This document shows, piece by piece, positions 15,892 to 25,395 of a stretch of 64,000 nt of DNA. The DNA comes from Nocardia speluncae NBRC 108251 (GTDB lineage Bacteria; Actinomycetota; Actinomycetes; Mycobacteriales; Mycobacteriaceae): contig NZ_BDBZ01000007.1 in assembly GCF_001613245.1 (NCBI RefSeq), forward strand, positions 372,001-436,000, given 5' to 3'. Position 1 is the stretch's first letter; each line of letters begins with the position of its first letter. The position numbers were made by a program, and so were the translations under genes. A model generated the notes under the pieces. That model had not been told where the DNA came from, made no database searches, and was given only the letters and a program-made list of their open reading frames with translations.

Positions 15892-18246
15892 ATGACGCCG
15901 GACTCTCGCGGAATCCCTGACGACGTGCCGGAGGCGACGCGTGCCTACCTCGGGTTCGAGGGGCGTATCGGCCGCACGATCGCCGGTTCCGAGCCGTGGT
16001 GGCCGCCCCGCCCCCGGGCGGCAGCGAAGGCCCCGAATGTGGTGGTGGTGCTGGTCGACGATATGGGCTACTCCGATATCGGCTGTTTCGGATCCGAGAT
16101 TGAGACACCGCACCTGGACCGCCTCGCTGCGGAAGGGGTTCGGTACACGAATTTCCACGTCAACTCGATGTGTTCGCCGACCCGGGCCGCGCTGTTGACC
16201 GGGCGGAACTCGCACGCGGCGGGGGTCAGCTATGTGGCCCACGCCGACCCCGGATTCCCGGGCCAGGCGATGGAGCTCGCCGACGATGTCAGCACTGTCG
16301 CGGAAGTGCTGCGGGACAACGGTTATTCGACACTGATGGTCGGCAAATGGCACCTGTGCAAGGACAGCGACGTCACCGATACCGGTTCACGTGGATCGTG
16401 GCCGCTACAGCGTGGCTTCGACAGGTTCTACGGGATCATGGACGGGATGACGGACATGTTCCACCCGCATGCCCTCTACCGTGACAACAGCCGGATCACA
16501 CCGCAGGACCACCCCGAGGACTACTACTTCACCGACGATCTGACCGACGAGGCGATCGCGATGATCAGGTCGGTCAAGGCCTCTGATCCGGCGAAACCGG
16601 CCTTCCTCTACTTCGCCCACGGTGCGGTCCACGCACCGCTCAACGCTCGCGCGGCGGATATAGAACGGCACCGCGGCGCCTACGAATCGGGTTGGGATCG
16701 TATCCGCGAACAGCGATTCGCGCGTCAGCAGGAACTCGGTGTCGTGTCTGCCGGGACACGGCTCCCTCCCCGCAACAGCGAGGCCGGAGATGATGTCCCG
16801 GCGTGGGATGACCTGCCCCACGAGCGCCGGGAGGTCTTCGCGCGCTATATGGAGGTCTACGCCGCCATGGTGCAGTCGGTGGACGATTCATTCGGCCGGC
16901 TGCGGGCCGCGCTCGAGGAGATCGGCGAGTGGGACAATACCTTTCTGCTCTTCACTTCTGACAACGGTGCCTCGCGGGACGGCGAAACCCAGGGCAGTAC
17001 CCAGTATTTCGATGTGCTGCGCCACTATCACGGCGGCGGCGCGGGCCTGGACGAGGAGTTCGAGCGCGACCGCGCGCGCATCGATGAGATCGGCGGTCCG
17101 CGTACGCTACCGCACTACCCCCGCGGCTGGGCCATGGCCTCGAACACGCCGTTCCGGCTCTACAAGACCAACACCCATGCCGGTGGACACGCGGTCCCGG
17201 CGATCGTGAGCTGGCCATGCAAGGTGGAGAGCGGAGGCGGCCTGCGCCGCCAGTATGTCCACGTCACCGACTTCCTCCCGACGGTCCTCGAGGTGACCGG
17301 CGCTGTCGCCGCCGACCACCGCCACGGGGTGCCGTTGAAACCCTTGGCGGGCAGCAGCTTCCTGGGTTCACTCACCGATCCCGCTGCACCCGAGACACAC
17401 CGCGAGCAGTATTACGAGATGCAGGGCCACCGCGGCTACTACCGCGACGGCTGGGAGATCGTCACCCGGCACCGCCCGCTGACCCCGTTCGGCGACCACG
17501 AGTGGCAGCTGTACGACATGCGCCGCGACCCGACCGAAACCCACGACCTGGCTGCCGAACATCCCGATCTCGTCGCCGAACTCGCCGCCTGCTGGGAACG
17601 GGCCGCCTGGGCAAACCAGGTCTTCCCACTGAACGAGGGCTCCGGCCTGCTGCGCACTCAGCGGCCCGAGCGCGAGGACGCCTTCGCCCGGCCGGTGCGA
17701 CTGGTGCCGGGCACGCCCACGCTGGAGCGCTACCGGTCGCTGATGCTGGTATATCGCCGATCGTTCGTCGTCACCGTGGACATCGACTTCCGCCCCGGCG
17801 ACCGGGGCGTGCTCTTCGCACACGGCTGTCAGAGCGGTGGCTACTCGCTGTCGGTCGACCGGGATCGGCTGTGCTACTACCACAACCACTCCGGGCAGGT
17901 GGACGTGCTCGACCTGGGCGCGCTGCCCGCCGGGCGGCGCAGCATAGAACTCGACGTCTGTGCCCTGGAGGGCGGATTGCACGTCGATGTCCGGGCGTGC
18001 GTCGACGGCGCGGAACGCGGACGTGCCGAAGGATTGGTGATGCCGATGGGGCAGGCCATGTTCCAGGGCATCGATATCGGCATCGACCGGGGTTCCCCGG
18101 TGTCGTGGGAGCGGTACGACGCCGAGGGGACCTTCGCCTGGACCGGAAACCTCCACTCGGTGACCTGGACCCCGGGCGAGCACGCACCCGGCACCGGTCC
18201 GGAAACCCTGGCGAAACAACGAGAGATCGGGATGGCCTTCGAATGA
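15892..18246 (+). CDS. Type I (formylglycine) arylsulfatase, copy 1
   Basis: 784 residues. VVVVLVDDMGYSDIG provides the Asp pair of the calcium site, CSPTR at 94-98 holds the cysteine to be converted to formylglycine, GKWHL near residue 149 is the second active-site segment, and LLFTSDNGAS and KTNTHAGGH complete the site. The last ~180 residues form a separate beta-rich domain. Hydrolyses sulfate esters. No signal peptide, so it acts in the cytoplasm; no formylglycine-generating enzyme is in the window. ATG at 15892 is chosen because of the leaderless promoter; longer upstream starts would run through the dyad. Overlaps the next gene by ATGA. Confidence 0.9.
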   Translation: MTPDSRGIPDDVPEATRAYLGFEGRIGRTIAGSEPWWPPRPRAAAKAPNVVVVLVDDMGYSDIGCFGSEIETPHLDRLAAEGVRYTNFHVNSMCSPTRAALLTGRNSHAAGVSYVAHADPGFPGQAMELADDVSTVAEVLRDNGYSTLMVGKWHLCKDSDVTDTGSRGSWPLQRGFDRFYGIMDGMTDMFHPHALYRDNSRITPQDHPEDYYFTDDLTDEAIAMIRSVKASDPAKPAFLYFAHGAVHAPLNARAADIERHRGAYESGWDRIREQRFARQQELGVVSAGTRLPPRNSEAGDDVPAWDDLPHERREVFARYMEVYAAMVQSVDDSFGRLRAALEEIGEWDNTFLLFTSDNGASRDGETQGSTQYFDVLRHYHGGGAGLDEEFERDRARIDEIGGPRTLPHYPRGWAMASNTPFRLYKTNTHAGGHAVPAIVSWPCKVESGGGLRRQYVHVTDFLPTVLEVTGAVAADHRHGVPLKPLAGSSFLGSLTDPAAPETHREQYYEMQGHRGYYRDGWEIVTRHRPLTPFGDHEWQLYDMRRDPTETHDLAAEHPDLVAELAACWERAAWANQVFPLNEGSGLLRTQRPEREDAFARPVRLVPGTPTLERYRSLMLVYRRSFVVTVDIDFRPGDRGVLFAHGCQSGGYSLSVDRDRLCYYHNHSGQVDVLDLGALPAGRRSIELDVCALEGGLHVDVRACVDGAERGRAEGLVMPMGQAMFQGIDIGIDRGSPVSWERYDAEGTFAWTGNLHSVTWTPGEHAPGTGPETLAKQREIGMAFE

Positions 18247-19799
18247 CCACAGCGCGAGATGGATACGACGACGAATGCGACGTGCTGGTGGTGGGAGCCG
18301 GCGGTGGTGGCCTGACCGGTGCGTACACGGCAGCGCGGGAGGGGCTCTCGGTGATCGTCGCCGAGGCCGGCGACCGCTTCGGCGGCACCACGGCCTACTC
18401 GGGCGGGGGCATGTGGTTCCCGTGCAACGCGGTCCTGGCGCGCGCCGGGAGCACGGATACTCTCGCGGACGCAAAGACGTACTACCACTCGGTCGTCGGC
18501 GATCGCACCCCGGTGGAACTCCAGGACGCATACCTCGAAACCGGTTCGAAACTGGTCGACTATCTGGAGAGCGACGACGACTTCGAGTTCATGGCCTACC
18601 CGTGGCCGGACTATTACGGATCGGCGCCGAAGGCGAGCGCCGGCGATCGGCACATCATGATGCTGCCGCTCGCACCCGAGCAGCTCGGTTCCCTGCGCGA
18701 GGTACTGCGTCCCACCCTTGCGGTCGAGCGTGCCGGCGAGCCGCTACCCGATTCGGTGATCGGCGGCCAAGCACTGATCGGCCGGCTGCTGTTGGCGCTG
18801 TCCCGGCAGGCCAGGGCCGACCTGCGGCTCGACACGATCTGTGACGAGCTGATCAAGGACGGTGACAGCGTGATCGGCGCGGTGGTCACCCAGGCCGGCG
18901 TTCGCCGCCGTATCCACGCCCGGCGCGGTGTGCTGATCGCCTCCGGTGGCTTCGAGCGCAACGAGAAAATGCGCGACGAGTACGGGGTTCCCGGCGCATG
19001 CCGCGACGCGATGGGTCCGGAGACCAACCAGGGTCTGGCGATCCGGGCCGGGATCGCGGCCGGCGGTGATGTGGACCTGATGTCGGAGGCGTGGTGGTCA
19101 CCGGGACTGACCCACCCCGACGGCTCTTCGACGTTCTCGTTGTGGTTCACCGGCGGCATCTTCGTCGACGATGCCGGTGACCGGTTCGTCAACGAATCCG
19201 CTGCCTACGACCGTATCGGCCGGGAGGTGCTGGACCGGATCGCGGCCGGCAGTATGACGCTGCCGTACTGGATGATCTACGACGACCGCGCAGGCGAACG
19301 CCCGCCCGTGAATACCGCGAGCATCCCGATAGGAGAGACGAAGGACTATCAGGACGCCGGCCTGTGGATCAGCGCGGACACTCTCGAGGACCTCGCCGGC
19401 AAGATCGGTGTCCCGGCCGATCGGCTGGTCGCGACGGTCCGGCGGTTCAACGAATTCGTATCCGCCGATGAGGACGCCGACTTCCAGCGCGGCAGCGAGC
19501 CGTACGACCGTTCGTTCTCCGGCGGCGGCTCGCCCCTGGTCGCGATCGAGCAGGCTCCGTTCCATGCGGCCGCATTCGGGGTCTCCGACCTGGGCACCAA
19601 GGGCGGCCTGCGAACCGACGCCGCCGCGCGGGTGCTCGACGGCAACGCCACGGTGATCCGCGGTCTGTATGCGGCCGGGAACTCGATGGCCGCCGCGAGC
19701 GGTACCGCCTATCCGGGTGGCGGCAACCCGGTCGGGTCCTCGATGGTGTTCAGCCACCTCGCGGTCCTCGACATGGTTCATCGGCCGCCGGTGTCCTGA
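18243..19799 (+). CDS. KstD-like FAD-dependent 3-ketosteroid dehydrogenase
   Basis: 518 residues: CDVLVVGAGGGGLTGAYTA (about 12-30) for FAD, FGGTTAYSGGGMWFP, GVLIASGGFERN for the second FAD contact, and a C-terminal GLYAAGNSMAAASGTAYPGG-type closure. This is the 3-ketosteroid dehydrogenase/fumarate reductase flavoprotein group, most like delta1- or delta4(5-alpha)-dehydrogenases; the exact double bond is not settled. Starts inside the stop of the sulfatase (ATGA overlap) and is followed 62 bp later by another sulfatase, a gene order that suggests action on the desulfated steroid. Confidence 0.83.
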   Translation: MTTARDGYDDECDVLVVGAGGGGLTGAYTAAREGLSVIVAEAGDRFGGTTAYSGGGMWFPCNAVLARAGSTDTLADAKTYYHSVVGDRTPVELQDAYLETGSKLVDYLESDDDFEFMAYPWPDYYGSAPKASAGDRHIMMLPLAPEQLGSLREVLRPTLAVERAGEPLPDSVIGGQALIGRLLLALSRQARADLRLDTICDELIKDGDSVIGAVVTQAGVRRRIHARRGVLIASGGFERNEKMRDEYGVPGACRDAMGPETNQGLAIRAGIAAGGDVDLMSEAWWSPGLTHPDGSSTFSLWFTGGIFVDDAGDRFVNESAAYDRIGREVLDRIAAGSMTLPYWMIYDDRAGERPPVNTASIPIGETKDYQDAGLWISADTLEDLAGKIGVPADRLVATVRRFNEFVSADEDADFQRGSEPYDRSFSGGGSPLVAIEQAPFHAAAFGVSDLGTKGGLRTDAAARVLDGNATVIRGLYAAGNSMAAASGTAYPGGGNPVGSSMVFSHLAVLDMVHRPPVS

Positions 19800-19861
19800 C
19801 CGCGCAGCCGGACCGCCCCCAGAACGCACGGCCACTCATTTCCGACCGAGGAAAGCAATCG

Positions 19862-22204
19862 ATGAATCGTAGAATTCTTCCCGTCCCCGAGCCGCCCGCC
19901 ACGATTTCGCCGTCGGTCGACCGCGCTCACCAGAATCCGGGATACCCCGTGCGGCAGCGGGTCTCGCCACCGGAAGGCGCGCCGAACATCCTGGTTGTGC
20001 TGGTCGACGATATGGGCTTCGGTACATCCTCGGCTTATGGCGGCCCATGCCGGATGCCGACCGCCGACCGGCTGGCCGCCGGCGGACTGAGCTACAGCCG
20101 CTTCCATACGACAGCCATCTGCGCTCCGACCCGAGTCTCGTTGCTGACCGGGCGTAACCACCACAGTGCCGGGATGGGCACCGTCCCGGAAATGGCGACC
20201 TCCTCGCCCGGCTACGACTGCATCCGGCCCGACACCATGGCCACGCTGCCGCGCATCCTGTCCGGCAACGGCTACCTGACCGGTGCGTTCGGCAAGATGC
20301 ACCAGACCCCGATGTGGGAGGTCGGCGAGACCGGGCCGTTCGACCGGTGGCCACTCAACGAGGGCTTCGACCGGTTCTACGGATTCCTCGGGGCCGAGAC
20401 CAACCAGTTCACGCCTGCCCTGATAAACGGGTTCACCCCGATCGAGCCGCCCCGGACTCCGGAGCAGGGCTACCACCTGTCCGAGGATCTGGTCGACCAG
20501 GCCGCCACCTGGATCGAGAACATCAGCTCGCTCGAGCCGGACCGGCCCTGGTTCACCTACCTGAGCTTCGGTGCCTGCCATGACCCGCTGCACGTACCGG
20601 AGTCGTGGCGAGGGCGCTATCGCGGCGAGTTCGCGCACGGCTGGAACGCTCAGCGCGAGCGCACCCTGGCACGGCAGAAAGAACTCGGCCTGCTGCCCCA
20701 GAACGCCACCCTGCCGGATTTCGATCCGGATGTGCCGGACTGGGACAGCCTCAGCGCGGACGAGCGCCTCGTCTGCGAGCGGTTGATGGAGCTCTACGCG
20801 GAGTTCGCCGAACATATGGATGCCCAGATCGGCCGCCTGATCGACACCATCGAACGGCTCGGCCGGCTCGACAACACGGTGGTGTTCTACATCCTCGGTG
20901 ACAACGGGGCGGCCGCCGAGGGGGGTCTGTACGGGTCGGCGAACCTGGTGCGCCCGCTCAACCGCCTTCCGGCCACGGTCGCCGACGTGCTCGCCCAGCT
21001 CGACGAGCTGGGCGGTCCGATGACCTATCCGCACTACCCGGTGGGCTGGGCGCTCGCGATGAACACCCCTTATCAGCAGTCGAAGAAGTACGCCTCACAT
21101 TACGGCGGCACCCGCAACGGGATGATCGTGCACTGGCCCGCACGGATCACCGGCGGCGAAGTCCGGCACCAGTGGCACCACTGCGTCGATCTGACGCCCA
21201 CGGTGCTCGAGGCTGCCGGGATACCGGCGCCCGACGTGGTGGACGGAATACCGCAGGCGCCGATGGAGGGCACCTCGTTCGGCTACACCTTCACCGAGGC
21301 CGAGGCGGCCGAGCGGCATACGACGCAGTACTTCGAGGTGCACGGGAGCCGCGGAATCTACGACCACGGCTGGGTTGCCTCGGCGCTGCACAATCAGATG
21401 CCCTGGGCCAGGCCCCGCCGTCCGGCCGTGCCGTTCGCCGAGGACCACTGGGAGTTGTACGACACTCGGGCGGACTGGACACAGGCGCGTGATGTGGCCG
21501 AGCAGTATCCGGAGAAGCTCGCGGAGCTCCAGGCGAAGTTCCTGGTGGAGGCCGCCCGCTACCGAGTGCTGCCACTCGATGACCGGATGCAGGAACGGTT
21601 CGACCCGACCGCCGCGCCACACCCCGATGTGATGGGCGACCGGCGTTCGATCACCCTGCGGCCGTCGATGCACGGTCTGCGCGAAGGCGTGGCACCCGAT
21701 ATGAAGAACACCTCCTACGACCTCACTGCCGAAGTGACCGTGCCCGAAGGGGGAGCCGAGGGGGTGCTGATCGCCCAGGGCGGGCGCTTCGGGGGCTGGT
21801 CGCTCTACATCAGCGGCGGCCGGCCGGTCTACTGCCACAACCTCGGCGGCGAGCGGACGTGGGTGCGCGGTGAACGCGCCGTGCCCACGGGTGACCATGT
21901 GGTCGGCCTGTCGCTGTCCTACGACGGCGGGGGTGTCGGAAAGGGAGCCGGCGTGACAATCACGATCGACGGCGAGCCCTGTGGATCGGGCCGTTTGGAC
22001 AGCACGATCGGTTTCATGTTCTCCATGGACGAAACCATGGATATCGGTTGTGACCGTGGCACTCCGGTGACCGAGGAGTACGCCGCCCTGCCGGCCACCA
22101 ACGCCTACCAGGGCGTGATCGGCCAGGTCCGGATAGACCTGGCCGAGCGCACCGACGGGCCCAGCGTCGAGGAACAGCGACGAGTCGTGATGGCCACGCA
22201 TTGA
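19862..22204 (+). CDS. Type I (formylglycine) arylsulfatase, copy 2
   Basis: 780 residues. ILVVLVDDMGFGTSSAYGG carries the metal Asps, the modification motif CAPTR starts at Cys87, and GKMHQTP replaces the usual GKWH, retaining Lys and His. DNGAAAEGG and HYGGTRNGM follow, then a beta-rich C-terminal domain with GGWSLYISGG. Cytoplasmic by lack of signal peptide. GAGGAAAG precedes the ATG at 19862. Third gene of the operon with the sulfatase at 15892 and the KstD-like flavoprotein; its closest relative in the window by motif layout is the sulfatase at 38124. Confidence 0.9.
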   Translation: MNRRILPVPEPPATISPSVDRAHQNPGYPVRQRVSPPEGAPNILVVLVDDMGFGTSSAYGGPCRMPTADRLAAGGLSYSRFHTTAICAPTRVSLLTGRNHHSAGMGTVPEMATSSPGYDCIRPDTMATLPRILSGNGYLTGAFGKMHQTPMWEVGETGPFDRWPLNEGFDRFYGFLGAETNQFTPALINGFTPIEPPRTPEQGYHLSEDLVDQAATWIENISSLEPDRPWFTYLSFGACHDPLHVPESWRGRYRGEFAHGWNAQRERTLARQKELGLLPQNATLPDFDPDVPDWDSLSADERLVCERLMELYAEFAEHMDAQIGRLIDTIERLGRLDNTVVFYILGDNGAAAEGGLYGSANLVRPLNRLPATVADVLAQLDELGGPMTYPHYPVGWALAMNTPYQQSKKYASHYGGTRNGMIVHWPARITGGEVRHQWHHCVDLTPTVLEAAGIPAPDVVDGIPQAPMEGTSFGYTFTEAEAAERHTTQYFEVHGSRGIYDHGWVASALHNQMPWARPRRPAVPFAEDHWELYDTRADWTQARDVAEQYPEKLAELQAKFLVEAARYRVLPLDDRMQERFDPTAAPHPDVMGDRRSITLRPSMHGLREGVAPDMKNTSYDLTAEVTVPEGGAEGVLIAQGGRFGGWSLYISGGRPVYCHNLGGERTWVRGERAVPTGDHVVGLSLSYDGGGVGKGAGVTITIDGEPCGSGRLDSTIGFMFSMDETMDIGCDRGTPVTEEYAALPATNAYQGVIGQVRIDLAERTDGPSVEEQRRVVMATH

Positions 22205-22226
22205 GATCCACAGCCGGCCGGTCCGG

Positions 22227-22276
22227 TCTCGGTGTCCGGGATCACATCACAGGTCAGGTGGGTGGGCTTCTAGCTT
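22227..22276 (+). promoter_or_regulatory. Dyad-type promoter of the second solute-binding protein
   Basis: TCTCG-GTGTC-CGGGA (22227-22241), exactly 29 bp, then TAGCTT (22271-22276). The 23 bases around the dyad are almost identical to those at 24064, showing recent common origin or strong constraint. The leader to the ATG at 22327 is about 43 bases. Confidence 0.7.
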
Positions 22277-22326
22277 CAGCCCATGTCGTCGGTCGTCCGA
22301 GCCGGCTCGTGGTCGAAAGGGCAGCA

Positions 22327-23907
22327 ATGAACAGGAACAGAAACAGGAGAGGGAAGTGGCCGGCCCTCGCGGTGAGTGCAATCCTCGTTGTTGCCCTCGT
22401 CGCCGGATGTGGCAGCGCATCGGTCGGTCCCGGCGGATCCGGTGAGGTGGACCGGACGGCGAGCCTGCGAATCGCCTATCCGGTCACCCAGTCGCTCGAC
22501 CCGGCCCAGGCCGCGGAGCCGGCCCAGCTACTGATTGCCACGTGGCCGGTCTACGACCGGTTGATCCAGGTCACCAGCGATGCGAAGTACGCGCCGATGC
22601 TGGCGACCGGATGGGAGTTCTCGCCGGATGGCAAGGCGCTCACGCTGACTCTGCGCCAGGGCGTGACGTTCAGCGACGGCACGCCCTTCGACGCCGCCGC
22701 GGTGAAGGCCAACCTCGAGCATTCGAAGGCAGCCGCGGGCAGTGCGCTGCAGGCGAATGTCGCCGGCATCACCACGGTCGAAGTGATCTCGCCGGACACG
22801 GTGAAGCTCGACCTCGCGCAGCCGAGCACCACGGTGTTGTCCACTCTCAGCAGCACACTCGGTGGACTGATGATTTCTCCGAAGGCGCTCGAGAGCCCGG
22901 ACCTCGCCAGCCGTCCCGTCGGCACCGGTGCGTATGTGATCGACTCGTTCCAGCCGGGACAGCAGGTCACCTACAAGCGGCGTACGGACAACGGCGGTAT
23001 CTGGGATGACAAGACCGGCAAGCCGGCCACTGTCTCGATCGATACCTTCGGCAACGCCGACGCGATGAGCAACGCGCTGCTGGGCAATCAGGCCGACCTG
23101 ATCGTGTGGAGCAGCGACGTCGGTCGCTTCCGGTCGGCGATCGCTTCGGGCACGTTGGAGCACACGGTGATGGGCGGGGTGCTGAATATGGTCGGCATCA
23201 ACCTCAACAAGACCCGCGAGCCGTACGACGACCCCCGGGTGCGTGAAGCGGTGAACTACGCCATCGACCGTGAGTCGCTGGTCGAGGCATTCATGCCGGA
23301 CACTGTTGCGCGCGTGCAGCCCTGGCCGGAGGGTCTCCCCGGGTTCGATCAGGCCCGCGAGGACAGCTACACGTTCGACCCGGCCAAGGCCGAGCAGATC
23401 CTCGCGGACGCCGGCTACGCCGACGGTGTCGACGGCGGCGAGATCGCGGTCGCCAACGTCGGCAGTTTTCCCGACGTGTCACAGGCTGTCCAGGCGAACC
23501 TGGCAGCCGTCGGCATCAGAGTGGAGTTGCGCAACGTTGACGTCTACACGCTGGTAACCCAGTGGGCCCAGGGCCACTCGGAAGCCGAGATGATGTACAT
23601 GAGCATGCCGTCCATCGACCCCTACTCGTGGACGCAGCGGCTGTTCGTCAACCCGGTCTGGACACCCGGCAACACCACTGAAGTGGCGAATATGGCGGCC
23701 GGGCTGGACAACTCGACGTTGAGCGAGGAGGCCAGGGCCGCAGGAATCGGCAAGATCGTCGACTACGCGACCCGGAATGCGCTCTACGCGCCGCTGTGGC
23801 AGGGCGTAGGTGGATTCGTATCGAACCCGAAGGTCGAGGGTCTCGATGATCTGGCATCGGTCAACGGCGGGGTCGCGGACTTCCGCAATGTCTACATGAC
23901 CGAGTAG
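22327..23907 (+). CDS. ABC transporter substrate-binding lipoprotein, family 5, copy 2
   Basis: 526 residues with a basic N-terminus, a hydrophobic core and the lipobox VAGC. The mature part shows SLDPAQAAEPAQL, VYDRLIQV and LRQGVTFSDGTPFDA, matching the paralogue at 9832 closely enough to imply duplication. Probably the membrane-anchored receptor of an ABC importer, yet no permease or ATPase accompanies either copy. AAAGGG lies upstream of the ATG at 22327; earlier in-frame starts would cross the promoter. Forms its own transcription unit, closed by the hairpin at 23939-23969. Confidence 0.88.
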   Translation: MNRNRNRRGKWPALAVSAILVVALVAGCGSASVGPGGSGEVDRTASLRIAYPVTQSLDPAQAAEPAQLLIATWPVYDRLIQVTSDAKYAPMLATGWEFSPDGKALTLTLRQGVTFSDGTPFDAAAVKANLEHSKAAAGSALQANVAGITTVEVISPDTVKLDLAQPSTTVLSTLSSTLGGLMISPKALESPDLASRPVGTGAYVIDSFQPGQQVTYKRRTDNGGIWDDKTGKPATVSIDTFGNADAMSNALLGNQADLIVWSSDVGRFRSAIASGTLEHTVMGGVLNMVGINLNKTREPYDDPRVREAVNYAIDRESLVEAFMPDTVARVQPWPEGLPGFDQAREDSYTFDPAKAEQILADAGYADGVDGGEIAVANVGSFPDVSQAVQANLAAVGIRVELRNVDVYTLVTQWAQGHSEAEMMYMSMPSIDPYSWTQRLFVNPVWTPGNTTEVANMAAGLDNSTLSEEARAAGIGKIVDYATRNALYAPLWQGVGGFVSNPKVEGLDDLASVNGGVADFRNVYMTE

Positions 23908-23938
23908 GCACAAGGTCCGCGGGACTTCATCGACCGGA

Positions 23939-23969
23939 CGGCCGGGCGCGCTCGAAGCGCGCCCGGCCG
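23939..23969 (+). terminator. Strong hairpin terminator after the second solute-binding protein
   Basis: A perfect inverted repeat with 14-bp arms (23939-23952 and 23956-23969) and a 3-base loop, very GC-rich and without a U tract, as is common for actinobacterial terminators. It isolates the lipoprotein gene from the sulfotransferase operon. Confidence 0.75.
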
Positions 23970-24063
23970 CTCGGATATCGACACGTGACCATCAACGCAA
24001 ATCGTCGGGGTAGACGACACCCGGCCCGCAGCCGGCGACGTCGCTCCACCGGAGCCGGCCCCG

Positions 24064-24113
24064 TCTCAGTGTCCGGGATCACATCGGTCTCCCCGCGGAG
24101 CGGATTCTACGTT
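24064..24113 (+). promoter_or_regulatory. Dyad-type promoter of the sulfotransferase operon
   Basis: TCTCA-GTGTC-CGGGA (24064-24078), 29 bp, TACGTT (24108-24113). Drives the four-gene unit 24145-27946. Confidence 0.7.
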
Positions 24114-24144
24114 GGCACCAACTGATCGAAGAGGAGGTGACAGC

Positions 24145-25395
24145 ATGGTGGAATTGCGGTTCGACGACCTGCTGGATCCGAAGTTGACCCCCGCGCAGCA
24201 GCAGATGGTGGACTTCGCCGAAGCCCACCCCGCGGACTACAGCGTGGATGCGGTCTTGGCCGGAGCCCGTGCCCGGACCGGTCTGACCGAACCCGGACCG
24301 GACAACGGCTGGGCCGAGCGGCTGCAGGTGTGGATCGATGTGGCACACGAGCCGAATCGTAGGGAACTGGCGCGGGTTTCGATGCTTGCATTGTCGATCA
24401 AGTTCTTGGCGAACCGGATGCGGATCTACGACTTCGCCGCCCGGCATCCGCAAGTGCGGGAGATCGAGATCGAGGCGCCGGTGATGGTGATCGGCCTGCC
24501 GCGCAGTGGGACGTCGCACCTGGTCAACCTGCTGGCGGCGGACTCGCGCTTCCGCGCTGCGCCGCTGTGGGAACTGAACCAGATGGTGCCCCACCGCGGG
24601 GGCGGCCCGGGCCCCGACGGAATCGACCCGCGCTATCAGGCCACGGCCGCCGCCTTCGCGGCCGCCCAGGCAGCCAACCCCTACATCAAATCGTGGCATC
24701 CGATGGACCCGTGGCGGATCGAGGAGGACATCGAGATCCTCGCCGCCGACTTCTCCGGCTACTACCCCGAGCACCTCTTGCAGCACGCGGCGCAGTGGCG
24801 CGACTACTACCTGCAACACGACCAGACGCAGCACTACGAGTTCCAGAAGCTGTGCATGCAGGTGATGACCTGGTTCCGCCCGGGGGAGCGCTGGCTCACC
24901 AAGTACCCGGCCCATATCGAGAACATTCCGGCGCTCCTGAACGTATTTCCGGATGCCGTGCTGGTGGAGACGCACCGGGATCCGGTCGGGTCGGTCGTCT
25001 CGCAGGCCACGATGCATTCGTACATGGCCAGGACCTGGCAGCACGAGATCGACTACGCCCACCACCTCGACTACTGGCGCGACCTGAGCCTGCGGTTGCT
25101 CGAAAGCGGTCTCCGGGACCGGTATCTCATCGAGAGCCGGGTCGTCGACGTGCGTTACGACACGATGGTTGCCGACAACTGGAGCGCGGTGCGCGCCGTC
25201 TACGACACGGCCGGGATCGAGCTGACCGATCGTGCCCGCGACGAGATCCAGGGCTTCATCGACAACAATGTTCAGGGTAGGGACGGGCGCATCGTCTACG
25301 ATCTGCGCGGCCATTTCGGCGTCGAGCCCGTGCAGGTACGAAAGCCGTTCGAGGACTATATGTCCCGTCACGACGTGCCCATCGAGGTCCGGTGA
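24145..25395 (+). CDS. PAPS-dependent sulfotransferase, copy 2
   Basis: 416 residues, same length as the gene at 8471. The phosphosulfate loop VIGLPRSGTSHLVN starts near residue 114, and the 3'-phosphate region is ETHRDPVGSVVS. EEDIEILAADFSGYYPE and HDQTQHYEF parallel the first copy. Likely sulfates a hydroxylated lipid or steroid in the cytoplasm. GAGGAGGTG precedes ATG 24145; the stop overlaps the SDR start (GTGA). Confidence 0.87.
   Translation: MVELRFDDLLDPKLTPAQQQMVDFAEAHPADYSVDAVLAGARARTGLTEPGPDNGWAERLQVWIDVAHEPNRRELARVSMLALSIKFLANRMRIYDFAARHPQVREIEIEAPVMVIGLPRSGTSHLVNLLAADSRFRAAPLWELNQMVPHRGGGPGPDGIDPRYQATAAAFAAAQAANPYIKSWHPMDPWRIEEDIEILAADFSGYYPEHLLQHAAQWRDYYLQHDQTQHYEFQKLCMQVMTWFRPGERWLTKYPAHIENIPALLNVFPDAVLVETHRDPVGSVVSQATMHSYMARTWQHEIDYAHHLDYWRDLSLRLLESGLRDRYLIESRVVDVRYDTMVADNWSAVRAVYDTAGIELTDRARDEIQGFIDNNVQGRDGRIVYDLRGHFGVEPVQVRKPFEDYMSRHDVPIEVR

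Noticed and set aside
15712..16353. Longer N-terminus for the alpha/beta hydrolase
   Set aside because: It would read through both dyad promoters and into the divergent sulfatase; AGGAGG and homology support ATG 15711.
17217..19799. Fusion-like 860-residue reading of the KstD-like gene with upstream sequence
   Set aside because: The first ~340 residues are an Arg/Pro-rich shadow of the sulfatase; the real start is the ATG at 18243 overlapping the sulfatase stop.
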